DNA of 64,000 bases from Silurus meridionalis (GCF_014805685.1 NC_060901.1:24291905-24355904), one strand, 5' to 3'; shown: positions 11,609-23,395, counted from the first letter of the stretch. Notes: generated by a model not told the origin, from the letters alone. Program-made: numbers and translations.

Positions 11609-12349
11609 CTCTGTGAACAAGGACAACTCTAATACTTAAATAAGAAGGAGAAAAAGTAGACTCAAATTCAGTACAAACGTTTATTTGGATACCGAAAGAG
11701 AAACAATAGATAATACAAGTACTAGACCGAGGAACCGAGGGTTTGTGATGTCATGTCATGTAGTCTGTTTACCGTATGTCATCACTCACCGAAGCGCATT
11801 GCTGTGGTAAATGATATTATTAGACACACACAGAAATGTGAAGCCATGACATGTTGTACTAGCAGCTGAGTTATATGACAGCTTTGCACTAAATAACTCG
11901 CTCTGTACTGTAATTACGCTCCATTTCGTCAGGGTTTCTGCATCACTGTGCATTTTAGAAGCCACAGTCAGCGAGATAGTGGTACAGTTCTGGCCTAGAA
12001 AAGCGGCCCGCAGCATTCCAGTCTCCGAAATGATAAATAGAACTGTTTTTCCAGTACTGATATTTGTGTGTGTTTGTGTATGTATGTGTGTGTGTGTCTT
12101 CTATGGTTTCTTCAGAGCAAAAGACAGAGACTGCAATTACACACAAAAAACAAAGTCGTCCAGGTGGCCTTAACATCATGAAGTGGATTGGACGGTCTGG
12201 AGTGTTATTCCACTTATACCACGGTGTTTTGTAATTACTTTGTAAGTACGACAGTTGAACGCTCACATCTGATTGGTTGAACAACAGCACAGGTTTTTGA
12301 AAAGTTATATAAGGCAAGTGGTGATTTTCTCAGCTTTTGGTAATATGTT

Positions 12350-12350
<1 letters not shown>
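11609..12350. other. Non-coding DNA with imperfect GT tract
   Basis: Interrupted GT repeat at 12063-12099. A 'gtgttattccacttataccacgg' segment at 12201-12224 is partly inverted around 12643-12663, which hints at terminal repeats of a decayed element but is too weak to call. Confidence 0.4.
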
Positions 12351-12398
<48 letters not shown>

Positions 12399-12399
12399 G

Positions 12400-12431
<32 letters not shown>
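12351..12431. repeat. Compound microsatellite (GT)n-(GA)n
   Basis: About 22 GT units (12351-12394), a short 'atagatat' bridge, and about 15 GA units (12403-12431). Confidence 0.95.
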
Positions 12432-12438
<7 letters not shown>

Positions 12439-12560
12439 GAGCACTGCCAAGCAGACCCTGTTGGGCCCCTGAGCAAGGCCCTTAACTCTCTCTGCTCCAG
12501 GGTTGTTGTATCATAGCTGACTCTGCACTCTGTTTTAAGCTTTCTAACAAACTAGAAAAT
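12432..12560 (+). mobile_element. tRNA-derived SINE, 5'-truncated
   Basis: Starts within the SINE body right after the GA tract: 'gcactgccaagcagaccctg', TTGGGCCCCTGAGCAAGGCC, 'cttaactctctctgctccag', 'gtatcatagctgactctgca', then 'aagctttctaacaaactag'. The tRNA-like head with A and B boxes is missing. It is the same family as the fuller copy at 23148. Confidence 0.75.
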
Positions 12561-13109
12561 GCCAAATAAAGAATTCCAGCCTGCTGCAGTGTATTTATTA
12601 CTAAATAACTTTTTCTCCAATTGGTGGTGAATAACTGTGGTATAACACACTGCAGAAAGTGACGTAACAGGAAAATAATGTACTCCATATCACTCTCCCT
12701 GCTGTGTGTTATTTTCATATAACCTCATACCACATTACAGCAAGGACAAACAGTTGTTCCTTCACCAGCATCTCGTTTTCTCTCTTCAGCATATGAACCT
12801 CACACATGTTTCTTTATTAAACTGCAACACTTCTTAGATTCTCTGTGTACGAGTGGTTACTATAGAAACAATAGCATTTTAAAATGAGGTCATGAATATT
12901 AGCCGGATGTTCTACAGAACTGCAGCACACCTCCAGACCAGATTCAAAAATCGAATACGAAACAAAAGAAAACCTGACAGAGTGCAGTTCTAGTACATAA
13001 TCAATGCATACCATTATATAGGTTAATAAGAGTTAAAGCCTATGGAGTATTTGTGGTGATTTTTTTCTCAGGATGGTCTTTTCCATGATAAAACTCGAAG
13101 ACTGGCTAA

Positions 13110-13110
<1 letters not shown>
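12561..13110. other. Non-coding DNA, no gene seen
   Basis: No coding similarity or clear repeat. 12855-12868 reads GTTACTATAGAAAC, loosely like an RFX X-box but off consensus. Confidence 0.45.

Positions 13111-13154
<44 letters not shown>
13111..13154. repeat. (CA)n microsatellite
   Basis: About 22 uninterrupted CA units. Confidence 0.95.
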
Positions 13155-13155
<1 letters not shown>

Positions 13156-13671
13156 CATGAATGAATTTCCTCTCAGGTTTCCATTCCAGTGTTTGAAATT
13201 TGTTTGCTGTACGTATGTGATTATTAAGTGATGCTCTACGTGGCCCACATCAGCCTGCAAAACCACAATGTTCAGTTCACTGTCTTCTTTAACAGGATTC
13301 CATAGAAAAAGAAACGATGTAGCTGATGTAAACCTTAGCAATTCATTTTCAACAATAGAGCTGCTGATGGGGATGTTTTCTACTCCGCTCCCATTGTAGA
13401 ATTCTTATCCTCAGCAATTTTCTGCTGATGCTATTTGTGGGTTGGATCTAATGGCACATCTACAGTGAATTAGCCAAATGGCCAAATGGATTTCTGAAAA
13501 CATGTTCTCAATTCTTCTGAATTCTGAAAAAATAAACTTTCAGAAATGAGGAGACCATAGTCTTAATCTTCTATGAACTGTAAATCAAAACTTGTTCAAT
13601 TTGGATTATGTATGCCGACAGTAATGTAAATGATTTTGGTGAGAATGATTTACATGAGAAATAAATCAATA
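13155..13671. other. Non-coding DNA, no gene seen
   Basis: No coding similarity and no repeat that I recognise. Confidence 0.45.
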
Positions 13672-14420
13672 AATTATTTCCAGGTTCAATTGTTAAATTC
13701 AACTCAATTCCAGTTTTATTTGTAGACCGTTTTAACAATGGACATTGTCTCAAAGCAGCTTTACAGAGATACAGTGGTTGGAGAGTTGTATAAAAGAGTG
13801 TTAAAATGAGCTTAGTGCCTAAAAGTTACCTTATAATTGTATGTTTATCCCTAATAAGTGAGCCAGTAGTGACTGTGGCAAGGAAAAACTCCCTGAGATG
13901 GTATAAGGAAGAAACCTTGAGAGGAACCAGACTCAAGAGGTAACCCATCCTCATCTGGGTTGCGGAATACAGTGATGCTAATCATGTTCCATTCATTATA
14001 GTTCTATCATTGTAGAGGTGTTCAGTGATGGGCAATTAAATGCAAACTGTGGTCCTGAGTCATTGTATTAGACTTGATTTTAATTACGTCTAAATTCATC
14101 CTCAAAGTTAATGAGTTACTCAGTAACTTCATTGATCTATAGGTTGTTTATGCTCCACATAAAGGACGAAACGTTTTCACAGGTCCCCCATCACTTCTCA
14201 TTTATACCTGAGGTACCAGGGTGCATGTAGAGTGTTTGAGGTCAGGTACTGCTACAATATAAATGAGAAGTGATGGGGGACCTGTGAAAAAGTTTTGTTC
14301 TTCGCTGCTTAAGGATGTTCTACAGAGATTTTGTTGATATTAATTAGAGTCCAAATCCAAATCCATCCCTAAGTTTCTTGAACGTTTAGACTGTTTACAT
14401 GGAACTATTCTCAGCTGCAC
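13672..14420 (-). repeat. Long unclassified fish repeat, copy in minus orientation
   Basis: Left end 'aattcaactcaattccagttttatttgtag…acaatggacattgtctcaaagcagctttaca' is the inverse of an A-rich 3' tail. It continues with 'ctgtggcaaggaaaaactcc', 'aggaagaaaccttgagaggaaccagactcaa' and 'cccatcctcatctgggt'. The words 'agaggtgttcagtgatgggc' and 'gcaaactgtggtcctgagtc' recur inverted in the copy at 16126. A decayed LINE or its 3' UTR is possible. The right border is approximate. Confidence 0.6.
14174..14290. repeat. Inverted repeat, 31-bp perfect arms with 55-nt spacer
   Basis: Arm 14174-14204 and arm 14260-14290 are exact reverse complements and contain ACAGGTCCCCCATCACTTCT. The spacer carries 'gaggtaccagggtgcatgta', which matches, inverted, part of the related repeat at about 16186-16255. 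Confidence 0.85.
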
Positions 14421-14453
14421 AGTGTCTCCAATTGTAGAGAATCCCATCAAAAC

Positions 14454-14719
14454 GTAGGGGCTCGGGATGAGGGGAGTGGTAGGCGCTGGGTTACTGATCG
14501 TAAGGTCGGGGGTTCAAGCCCAGGTATCACCAAGCTGCCACTCTTGGGCCCTTGAGCAAGGCCCTAAACCCTCTGTGCTCCAGGGGTGCCGTATCATGAC
14601 TGATCCTGCGATCCTGTGCTTCTGAGCAAGCTGGGATATGCAAAGAACGAACTATGGGACTATGTAGGGGCTCGGGATGATGTACTAGGAGGTCGGGACT
14701 ATGTAGGAGGTCGGGATGA
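14454..14719. repeat. 17-bp direct repeats flanking the SINE, plus a third diverged unit
   Basis: GTAGGGGCTCGGGATGA occurs exactly at 14454-14470 and 14664-14680. A third version with two changes is at 14703-14719, and partial units lie between (GGTCGGGA). The first two may be a target-site duplication of the SINE, or units of a small minisatellite into which the SINE jumped. Confidence 0.85.
14471..14663 (+). mobile_element. tRNA-derived SINE, nearly complete
   Basis: Head with 'agtggtaggcgctgggttac' (A-box region), 'tgatcgtaaggtcggg' and a good B box GGGTTCAAGCCC. The body follows: 'caccaagctgccactcttgg', 'gcccttgagcaaggccctaa', 'gtgctccaggggtgccgtat', 'catgactgatcctgcg', ending 'gcaagctgggatatgcaaag'. 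This is the same tRNA-headed family as the copies at 23148, 28090 and 35981, resembling the Mermaid/V-SINE type of fish. Name from memory. Confidence 0.85.
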
Positions 14720-15479
14720 AAATAAAAGTCACCTACTATTTGTGTAAATATTTGCACAGTTTGTTCCATTCTCTCACATGTATACAGACTCATGGAGTGA
14801 CCCATCAGCCAGTGCTCTCATCAGCTTCTTTCCTTTTCTTACTCTAAATCCATTTCTGTTCCCATGTCATGTGAGAAAGAAAGAAAAGAAAGAAAATATT
14901 AATTACTAATTACTAATAAAGGAAGAACATTTTTCATTCTGGGGAAATAAACCTCATACAAACATCAATTTCAGCCTTGTTCTCTTTCTAAATTGGTGTA
15001 ATGATCTTTCAAATTACAAGGAAAAGTGTACAAATGTAAGACGTATATATTTGGACAGATGTTCAGAAGAATTCTCTTCAGAAAATCAGACCACTAGAGT
15101 CAAAATATGTTTTTGTGAAACCTCACCAAGCCGTCTTTATTAAATCATCACATCTCTGCAAAGTCTTTCTGCAAGACTCTGAGTTCAAACTCATTTAAAA
15201 TGAGTGAATGAGCTGCTAAAGAGCAACTCCGGCTCAGTGTGTATTCTGCTGCCTCTCCTCATATCATTCACACCATAGCAGTTACTGGCTGCTGATGCAA
15301 TCACTGATAAAGATGCAGCTGAAGTATACAGAGACTTTACTTACAGGAGCTACAGTACAGTGAGATTTTATCATACAGTACTTCATACAAACTCACTTTA
15401 TTCCCAGGGGCTGATCATCACAGTGTGACCTCCAACTTCACCTGACACAGCCTACACTACACACATAGACACACACCCT
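14720..15479. other. Non-coding DNA, no gene seen
   Basis: Contains a short AAAG-type run (14876-14895). No coding similarity. Confidence 0.5.
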
Positions 15480-15868
15480 TAACTAAAAGACAGGAGGTGG
15501 AGCTGGAGGTAGCAGAACTGAAGATGCTGAGATGTTCATTGGGAGTGACGGCAATGAACAGGATTACAAATGAGTTTATTAGAGGGACAGCGCATGTAGG
15601 ACGTTTTGGGGACAAGAAGAGGGAGGTGTGATTGAGATGGTTTGGACATGTGTAGAGGAGGGACATGGGGTATATCAGTAGGAGATTACTGAGGATGGAG
15701 ACGCCAAGAAGGAGGAAAAGAGGAAGACCAAAGAGGAGGTTTATGGATGTGGTGAGGGAAGACATGCAGGTAGTTGGTTTAAAAGAGGCAGATGTAGAGG
15801 ACAGGGGGGGTATGGAGATGGATGATCCGCTGTGGCGCCCCCTAATGGGAGAAGCGGAAAGAAAAAAA
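15480..15868 (+). mobile_element. RTE-type LINE, 3' end (reverse-transcriptase C-terminus)
   Basis: Plus-strand frames give MNRITNEFIRGTAHVGRFGD, then a stop, LRWFGHV, a stop, RRDMGYISRRLLRMETP, RRRKRGRPKRRFMDVVREDM and QVVGLKEADVEDRGG. This is the C-terminal tail of RTE-like non-LTR retrotransposons (typical words: RLRWFGHVQRRD, GRPKRRWMDVVREDM). At least two stops and a frameshift near the RWRR motif make it dead. Its 3' end 'gatgatccgctgtggcgccc…taatgggagaagcggaaag' is shared with the SINE at 37218. RTE is a family inference from these words. Confidence 0.8.
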
Positions 15869-16112
15869 AGACAGACACACACACACCCACAGTCCACACA
15901 CTAAACATCACACACACACACAGCCTACACACTACACATTAGATATACTCCCAACATATCAGTACACACACACACAACACACACACTACACACAAAACAC
16001 ACACAAAATACACACTACAGACAGAACACTACACACAAAACACACACTAGACACACAATACACTTTGCAACACCACACACACTTCACAGAAAATATATAC
16101 ACACAAAAACAC
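15869..16112. repeat. Degenerate CA-rich tract
   Basis: About 240 bases of ACAC-rich sequence with frequent CTACAC, AAACAC and AGACAC interruptions, an expanded and decayed A/C-rich tail following the LINE end. Confidence 0.85.
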
Positions 16113-16125
16113 ACGCATGCATTTT

Positions 16126-16760
16126 GTTTTGTTTGAACTTTTTCACAAGTTCCTATTGTTTCTCCAGCTTCTCATTTACACCCTCCTGGTACCTGACCTC
16201 GAAAACTCTACATGCACCCTGCTCTACTAGGCATCTAATGCTAATCCTCCTGAGGTACCAGTGGACCAGTGTTCCTGTCCCTTCTTTTTTGATCCACCCA
16301 ATTCACCCTGACACCCCACTTCTGGATGGAGTTCTCTTCAACAGGAGACACTCCAGGCAGCTTAGGATGGTTCCAGATGAACAGTCTAAAGAGCAACTCC
16401 AGAACTTTGAGGATGGATTTGGACTGTAATTAATATAATCAGACTGCTACAATGGTTCAGGACCACAGTTTGCATGAACAGTTCTGCATTCAAGTGCCTA
16501 TCACTGAACAGTTCACCTCAGTAATGATGGAAATGTAATGAATGGATATTCGGTGCCAACCACATGAGAATGGGTTTTCTTTTGAGGCTGGTTCCTTGCA
16601 TGGTTTCTTCCTCATGCCATCTCAGGGAGTTTTTCCTTGCCACGGTCGCCACTGGCTCACTCATTAGGTATAAACTTAAAATGATAAGTAATACATTTAT
16701 AAGACCATTTCATAGTCCATTGTTAAAAGCGCTCTAAAATTAGTGATTATCAAATGAACA
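16126..16760 (+). repeat. Long unclassified fish repeat, copy in plus orientation
   Basis: Inverted relative to 13672-14420. It shares CCTGACCTCGAAAACTCTAC (compare the inverse in 14205-14250), 'ggaccacagtttgcatgaac', 'cactgaacagttcacctca', 'aatgggttttcttttgaggc', 'tggtttcttcctcat' and CAGGGAGTTTTTCCTTGCCA. The open frame at 16124-16429 (101 codons) lies within it but has no known motif. Confidence 0.6.
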
Positions 16761-16997
16761 TAAAGAAACATAACATTTATAGAAAAAAACTTTAATGGAG
16801 TTGTTCTGTAAATGCCATAAAACTAACAAGAGTTCTGAACCTTGTACTAAGTGTGTGTGTGTGGATGAGCTGCAAGAGCCCTAATCAGCAGTACACACAG
16901 TTTACCAACAAAATGTACCACGTTTTGCTAAACGATTCCTAACGGCTAGAGACTGGAGTCTTACCTCCTAAATCTACAGTATATAGAACAACAATCT

Positions 16998-17000
<3 letters not shown>

Positions 17001-17056
<56 letters not shown>
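17001..17056. repeat. (TG)n microsatellite
   Basis: About 28 uninterrupted TG units. Confidence 0.95.
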
Positions 17057-17060
<4 letters not shown>

Positions 17061-18253
17061 TCCTGGATCAGCAGATTGCTTGTGTATAAAATACTGCACT
17101 ATAAATCTGCCTACTTGAAACTCTCTGTCTGTTTTTCTTCTAAAAATCACAAATCATATTCTTTCATCTTCCTAATCAGGGAAGATCTCCACACTGCCCT
17201 GATTAAATCATGTTCAACTGGAAATGAATTTTCTCCTGCACCGTGACATTTCAGTTCCTCTTCATTATAAAATCATGTTGGATAAATGTCAATGGTGTGG
17301 TTTATTTGAAACTCTGCCTTCAGGGTTATTTGAGGAGTGAGATTCATAATGTTTTATAAAATAAATGAAAAAAAAAAATAGAAGAGCCTTTCTTTTTAAA
17401 ACCACAAGAAAATGTCGAGACCGTGTGGCATGTTGAAGCAGAGCTGAGTGTTTGAACAGTAATAACCAAAAGCTGTGTACTTCGATAGACACCAGGATGC
17501 TGTTTGTTCTCTGGGCTTGACATTAATGTACACAATGTGTACATTTCCTTTAATTAAGTGAAGCTTGTATAATCAACAGTAGCATTTAGAGAACAGTAAA
17601 TCCACTTATTTGGATGTTCTGGTGAAACAATAAGACACTAAAAGTGCAATTTTCAGAAGAATCCTTCTGGGTATGTATTAATAACTGACAAAGCAGCACC
17701 CACTGTGTGTCACCCCAAAGCTTTATGCTACTATACAATATGTTTTAAGCAAAAAACTAAAGCTATTATGTGGCTAAGGGCCATGGTCCTACCAAAACCA
17801 TTCCAGTCCCCTGACTGAAACTCCATAAAACCTGTGGGGTGAAGTGACGAGTCCACCAGTGTGGATCTCAAAATGTGAAGAATCTGGAATATTTTTATGC
17901 AGAAATGGTCTCAGATCTCTTGAAATTGTGTATGGATTATTGTATTACTTGTTAAATGTTACACTGACGCAGCACGTCTCACAGCTTTATGGTCCTGTTT
18001 TTGATCATGAGCTTATCTACTGAAATACAGTGATAAAGAATAGACTTCACAGCATACAGTATGTCAAAAGTGAGAGGTGCAGCCATGGTGAGTCCAGCAG
18101 CAGCAGCAGAAGCACCTGACAGATTAAATACTCATTTATTCCCTGCAGGCCTCCTCAGTTCTCTCTGATTAAAAGCTGTTTCAGTTCACTTACTGCTGAC
18201 CTGCTCCACCACTATAGATATCGTACAGAGCTAAAGGCTGTTCTACACTAAAA

Positions 18254-18256
<3 letters not shown>
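17057..18256. other. Non-coding DNA, no gene seen
   Basis: Overlapping minus-strand frames at 17289-17544 lack any known motif. A CAG-type triplet run occurs near 18099-18111. No transposon recognised. Confidence 0.5.

Positions 18257-18292
<36 letters not shown>
18257..18292. repeat. (AC)n microsatellite
   Basis: About 18 uninterrupted units. Confidence 0.95.
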
Positions 18293-18295
<3 letters not shown>

Positions 18296-18412
18296 CAAAT
18301 GATAGATAGATTAGTAGCCAAATAACTCAATTACACAGCAGAGTGCCCGGCAAGTTAATTAATTTATATGCATAACAGGGATTAAGTGAGGATTGATAAA
18401 AGGAACAGCAAT

Positions 18413-18413
<1 letters not shown>

Positions 18414-18479
<66 letters not shown>
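18414..18479. repeat. (CA)n microsatellite
   Basis: About 33 uninterrupted units. An open frame through it reads poly-CV on the minus strand and is an artefact. Confidence 0.95.
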
Positions 18480-18480
<1 letters not shown>

Positions 18481-18679
18481 CATGCTTTAACTTCACCCCA
18501 AACAGTTTTAACTAAGACCAAACAGTAATAACCTTGGATCCGGATAAATAAGTTAGATATCATTATATAAATAACATGTCATTAGTGGAATAGCAACTTT
18601 CTGACTACAGCTGAAGTAAACTAAATCCAATAAGAACTAAAACAATGTGTCTAATTCACTCACATGCTCTAATGGTATA

Positions 18680-19021
18680 CAGTAAAACCCCGTTGGACGA
18701 GCATAATTCGTTTTTTTCTTTTTTTTTCACAGCACCATCACTGATTTTCTTGGGAGACATTTTTCAAGATTTCTAGTGAAATAAAAATATAACACTAAAA
18801 AAAAGTGACGTTTTTGCTACACTGAACAACGAGAGCGACCGAGTGATACGTCATCAACTAAGTGACTGATGCGACCCTCGGCCGAAAACGGGGAACCGGC
18901 AGCGTGGGTTTGCTCATGCCTTCGAAATTTGCTTGTGAAACAGGGTAAAATTTGGCAAGCGAGGTCGCGCGTATCTCCGTTTGCTCGTACTATAGGTTGC
19001 TCGTACAACAGGGTTTTACTG
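18680..19021. mobile_element. pogo/Tigger-like MITE with TA duplication
   Basis: The left end CAGTAAAACCCCGTTGGACG and the right end form terminal inverted repeats of 22 bp with two mismatches, and both ends abut TA (18678-18679 and 19022-19023). The 342-bp interior has no transposase. A TA duplication and a CAG start fit pogo/Tigger-type elements, and the terminal sequence also resembles other fish MITEs with CAGT(A)AAACC ends, so the superfamily is an inference. Confidence 0.8.
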
Positions 19022-19023
19022 TA

Positions 19024-20299
19024 GTAATATATCCAGTTAAAACATGATAAAAAAAAAAAACATGGCTGTAGATTTTTCTTTGGCAGCTAATGTCTGGACT
19101 ATGCAACCCTGGTTGACTTAATGTGATGGATTACATTGTGCCATAAGGACAAATCAATACCATAGAAACACTGCTAAAACATGCATTCTAAAATGAGGTT
19201 TTGTTTGATGAGAGTAAGACTGGAGAAGGATACACAGACTCGAAAGTGAACCAGTTGTAACAAATCCCATTTCAGTCGGCTAATTAAAGTACACTTAAAG
19301 AGGTAAGCGGTATTTTATACAGAATTAGAATTAAGACTATTCACTATTTTAAATGCACTGCTGGAATGCACAAGCAGGCAGTAACACTAGTTGATGTGAA
19401 TGCGTAAGATGTTACACAACATAGTGAGGAATATAACAAAAACAGCAATTAAACTTGGGCAATAAAGCACCTTGCATTAGAGACAATGAGATGCTTGAAA
19501 ATGTCAAAACAAGCTTGAACTCATCAGTGTTAATGTCCAATTAAAAGAAAAGAGTTTTTTTTAAAGAAGACAGCCAACAACTATAAAAACAGCATGTCTA
19601 CCCTACTTAGATTCACTTTTACCAAATAAATAATTCTGCCGTTAGATGATTTAAAAAGACTTTTTATTAAAACAATGGAAAGTAAGCTGCTGCCAGGACA
19701 ACACAACACATCACCAAAACACAAACAAGAGATCACAGAGATCAAGTAGTGTATGTTAATCAGGATAGCTTTAAGAGACAGTACACTAGGATTGTTTATT
19801 TTCCCTAAATTCTACTGTTTTACACACAGTCATATTTCAGGTTTGAATGCATGTAATGAGATCGCTAAATATATTTTTGAGCTTCTAAATACACTGGAAT
19901 TCAACTGTTTGTAACTAATGGATACTTCCACCACCATGTTTCAGAGCTAGAATAAAATCTCAAGCATTGATAAGGATATTTCTATCTCGTTATGCAGGGG
20001 TTGTGTCAGTATCAGGTTATCCAAGAACAATCATAATGGAGTTCATATGAGTTCTCACCTATCAATTTCTCTTTGCTGTCAAGTTTTCACTTATCAATGA
20101 CTGTCAATGTGCCATACTGGTGTGGACATGTCAGTAACATGCAGTTAGGTGTTTGGCTTGGCAGATGAGTCCATAAACTCTCAGATAAATGAATGAAAAG
20201 ACAACACAGATCCGTCACTAGATGCAGTAAAGATGAAACCCTAAAGCTCTTACGGCCTTTCAATCAAACAACCTTTTACAGAAGCATCTCTTCAGTGAA
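19024..20299. other. AT-rich non-coding DNA, no gene seen
   Basis: No coding similarity. Short A runs only. Confidence 0.5.
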
Positions 20300-20770
20300 A
20301 ACGGTTTTATTAAACTGTAGAGAAGAATGATATTGGAATGCATTTCCACACTTCCTACCACACTGTATTGGGAAAGGAAATGTGTAACTACATTAGATCT
20401 AATTGTCCATGTAAAGACATTTAGCATAAATATTCAATTAGCTGGATTTATTATTAAGGCAGCTGTTTGCCATTTGTTGTTTCTTAGCACAGAAACATCA
20501 ACAAGAAAATCTCTGCACAGTAGCAAAAAAAGTGACCATGAACCTATAATTAGCATTTCTATCCCCAATGTTTGCCAGACAAGCCTGCACATGTGGTTTG
20601 ATTAATTCCCGATCCATCTCTTGACGCGGTGTTCTGAGTGAGTGAGTGCGTCTCGACACGAGCGTGGATTAAACAGCTTATGGTGATGAGGAATTGCCTC
20701 CTCATTTCCAAGACCGGCTGCTTATTCAGCCAGACACTGACCACAGATCAAAGATAATAACAGACTTGTT
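20300..20770. other. Unique-looking non-coding stretch, possible conserved element
   Basis: This stretch lacks microsatellites and recognised transposon words and has a mixed base composition (for example 'ggcagctgtttgccatttgt', 'cctataattagcatttct', 'ggtttgattaattcccgatc' with homeodomain-type TAATTA/ATTA words). Its right part (20708-20766) pairs with 46911-46969. Whether it is conserved between species cannot be told from one sequence. Confidence 0.3.
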
Positions 20771-21546
20771 TTTTTCCATAGACAGAACGGAACCCAGATT
20801 ATAAAACAAAAACCCAGAGCCACTAGAAAAAAAAAGACAGTGTGGTGGCTCAGAAACCTGCTGGCTGCTGTTGTGGCTGAATTTCGGCAGACTGGGGACA
20901 TCCGGCAGATTTTATTTAAATATATTCAAAATTAAAATGACTCAGATTTCATCACATACTCTTTTTTATGTTTCAACCCCATTGATCAACCAGAACTCAT
21001 CAATATTAATGAGACCTTCTGCACTTCCAATTTCATCATGCTTCATCATGGCTCACTGGCTTTCTAATTAAAAGTCATAATATATTCATATTAATGCTGT
21101 TATAAAGAATGGACCTGCAACATTCTAAATGACAAAAGTTGAGTAAAATGTCAAATGGCGACCGACCAGAATGATCCCAAAGCCATCAGGAATCTCATCT
21201 GAAAGTCAGAGAAATGCTTTAAAGCAAAGATCACCTCAGAAATTATTCAAATGAAAATACAATCATAAAAAAAAACAAATAAATGAAATAATAAACAGCT
21301 ATAATCTATATAATGAATAATGTGTGTTAACCCTTTGCTCGTGGAAATTGTAGTATTTTTAATAAATTACAGGAAATAAACCTGAAGATTTTCTCTACAT
21401 ATCTTAAAAAAATTTGCCACAATTCTTCTGGGGACTCTAACTGCTGTTAAACATTGTTTTTTATAGGTTCTGTTTTGTAGGTTTACCATTACATTATATC
21501 TTTCTTTTTACATCCTTATATTTTCCACATATCTATCTATATCCTC
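20771..21546. other. Non-coding DNA, no gene seen
   Basis: AT-rich. The open frame at 20871-21071 has no motif. The LINE may begin a little before 21547. Confidence 0.45.
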
Positions 21547-22471
21547 CATTACTGGACTGAATGACTACAGGCCTGTCGCTCTGACATCTGTCGTCATAAA
21601 GACCTTTGAAAAGCTGGTATTGGCCCATCTATTGAAGGTGACAGAACAGCTGCTGGATCCCCTACAGTTTGCATAGCAAACAAACAGATCGATGGATGAC
21701 GCAGTCAACATGGGGCTAAACTACATTCTGCAACACCTTGACTGCCCAGGAACATATGCCTGGATTCTGTTTGTTGACTTTAGTTCGGCTTTCAATACAA
21801 TAATTCCAGGAATTCTCCAGTCCAAACTCCTAAACCTCACTATACCCCCTGCCATCTGTCAAAAAATCATTGGTGCCCCCCTGCCCACTCTCCAGGACTT
21901 GTACCATACAAGAACCAGAAACCGGGCAGAAAAAATCATTAATGACACTTCAACCCTGGACACAACATCTTTCAGCTCCTCCCTTCTGGCAGGCGCTACA
22001 GAACTTTGTTCACCAAAACTGCCGGACACAGGAACAGTTTCTTTCCCCAAGCAATCACCCTCACTAACAACTGACCATAATTATATTCCCTGCTTCATAT
22101 CTATCCGCAGTACCGCACAGAACTCTCAGTCATCACATTATCTGTATATGTTGCACACTCTATGGCTGCTATATACTGTACAAAGTTCTATAGTAAACTC
22201 TCATACCTGACACACAATACTGTCATTTGCACTACTATGCACTCTCACACTTTATGTACATTACTGAGCTGTATCCCCATTTATTACCCACACTGTCTAT
22301 ACTGTCTCATATTGTCTGTATTGTCTGTTTTTGTCTTGTCTTGTCTGTTTTGTCATGTATAGGTTTTATTTATGTCTGTACTTTTGAGAGTCACTAACAA
22401 CTGGAACTAAATTCCTTGTGTGTGTCAACACACTTGGCCAATAAACCTGATCCTGATTCTGATTCTGATAT
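21547..22471 (+). mobile_element. CR1-group (L2/Rex1-like) LINE, internally deleted, with intact 3' end
   Basis: The first frame reads LNDYRPVALTSVVIKTFEKL, VLAHLL, LLDPLQFA, a stop, then RSMDDAVNMGLNYILQHLDC and ILFVDFSSAFNTIIP. These are the first reverse-transcriptase blocks, and FVDFSSAFNTI carries the first catalytic aspartate. After PPAICQ (about 21865) the frame jumps straight to GAPLPTLQDLYHTRTRNRAE, which belongs to the C-terminal tail, so the FADD catalytic block and about 200 or more residues are deleted. The tail LAGATELCSPKLPDTGTVSF follows. The 3' UTR ends CAATAAACCTGATCCTGATT with a (TCTGAT)n tail. The antisense copy at 59768 shares this end. Confidence 0.85.
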
Positions 22472-23085
<614 letters not shown>

Positions 23086-23147
23086 CAAAAGAAACTAAAT
23101 GGTACATTAAAGAGCACAAAAAAAAAAGCACAATAAAAAGAGCATGA

Positions 23148-23395
23148 GAGTGGGAGCTCAGTGGTTAAGGTCGTTGGGTTACTGATTGGAAGGTCCGGGT
23201 CGAAGCCCTGATATCGCCAAGCTGCCACGATTGGGCCCTTAAACAAGGCCCTTAACCATCTGTGCTCCAGAGGCGCTGTATCATGTCTGACCCTGTGCTC
23301 TGACCCCAGCTTCCTAACAAGTTGGGATATGCGAAGAAGAAGAATTGCACTGTGCTGTAATATATATGTGACAAAGTGAGCTTCTTTAGAGACTC
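23148..23395 (+). mobile_element. tRNA-derived SINE, full-length type copy
   Basis: The A-box region CTCAGTGGTTAAGG (23157-23170) and B box GGGTCGAAGCCC (23197-23208) are RNA polymerase III promoter elements derived from a tRNA. The body has 'gccaagctgccacgattggg', 'cccttaaacaaggcccttaa', 'gtgctccagaggcgctgtat', 'catgtctgaccctgtgctct', 'ttcctaacaagttgggatat' and the tail 'gaattgcactgtgctgtaat'. This is the best reference copy in the window. No clear target duplication was found. Confidence 0.85.

Noticed and set aside
12235..12485. Open frames through the GT/GA tract
   Set aside because: Composed of CV, TH and RE repeats from the microsatellite and a SINE body.
12201..12663. Possible terminal inverted repeats (CCACTTATACCACGG and its loose inverse)
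   Set aside because: The pairing is weak, no flanking duplication was found, and a SINE and microsatellites lie between.
15457..15897. 146-codon minus-strand frame
   Set aside because: It is the antisense of the RTE-type LINE C-terminal region.
16124..16429. 101-codon plus-strand frame
   Set aside because: Falls inside a copy of an interspersed repeat, and the related inverted copy at 13672-14420 does not keep it.
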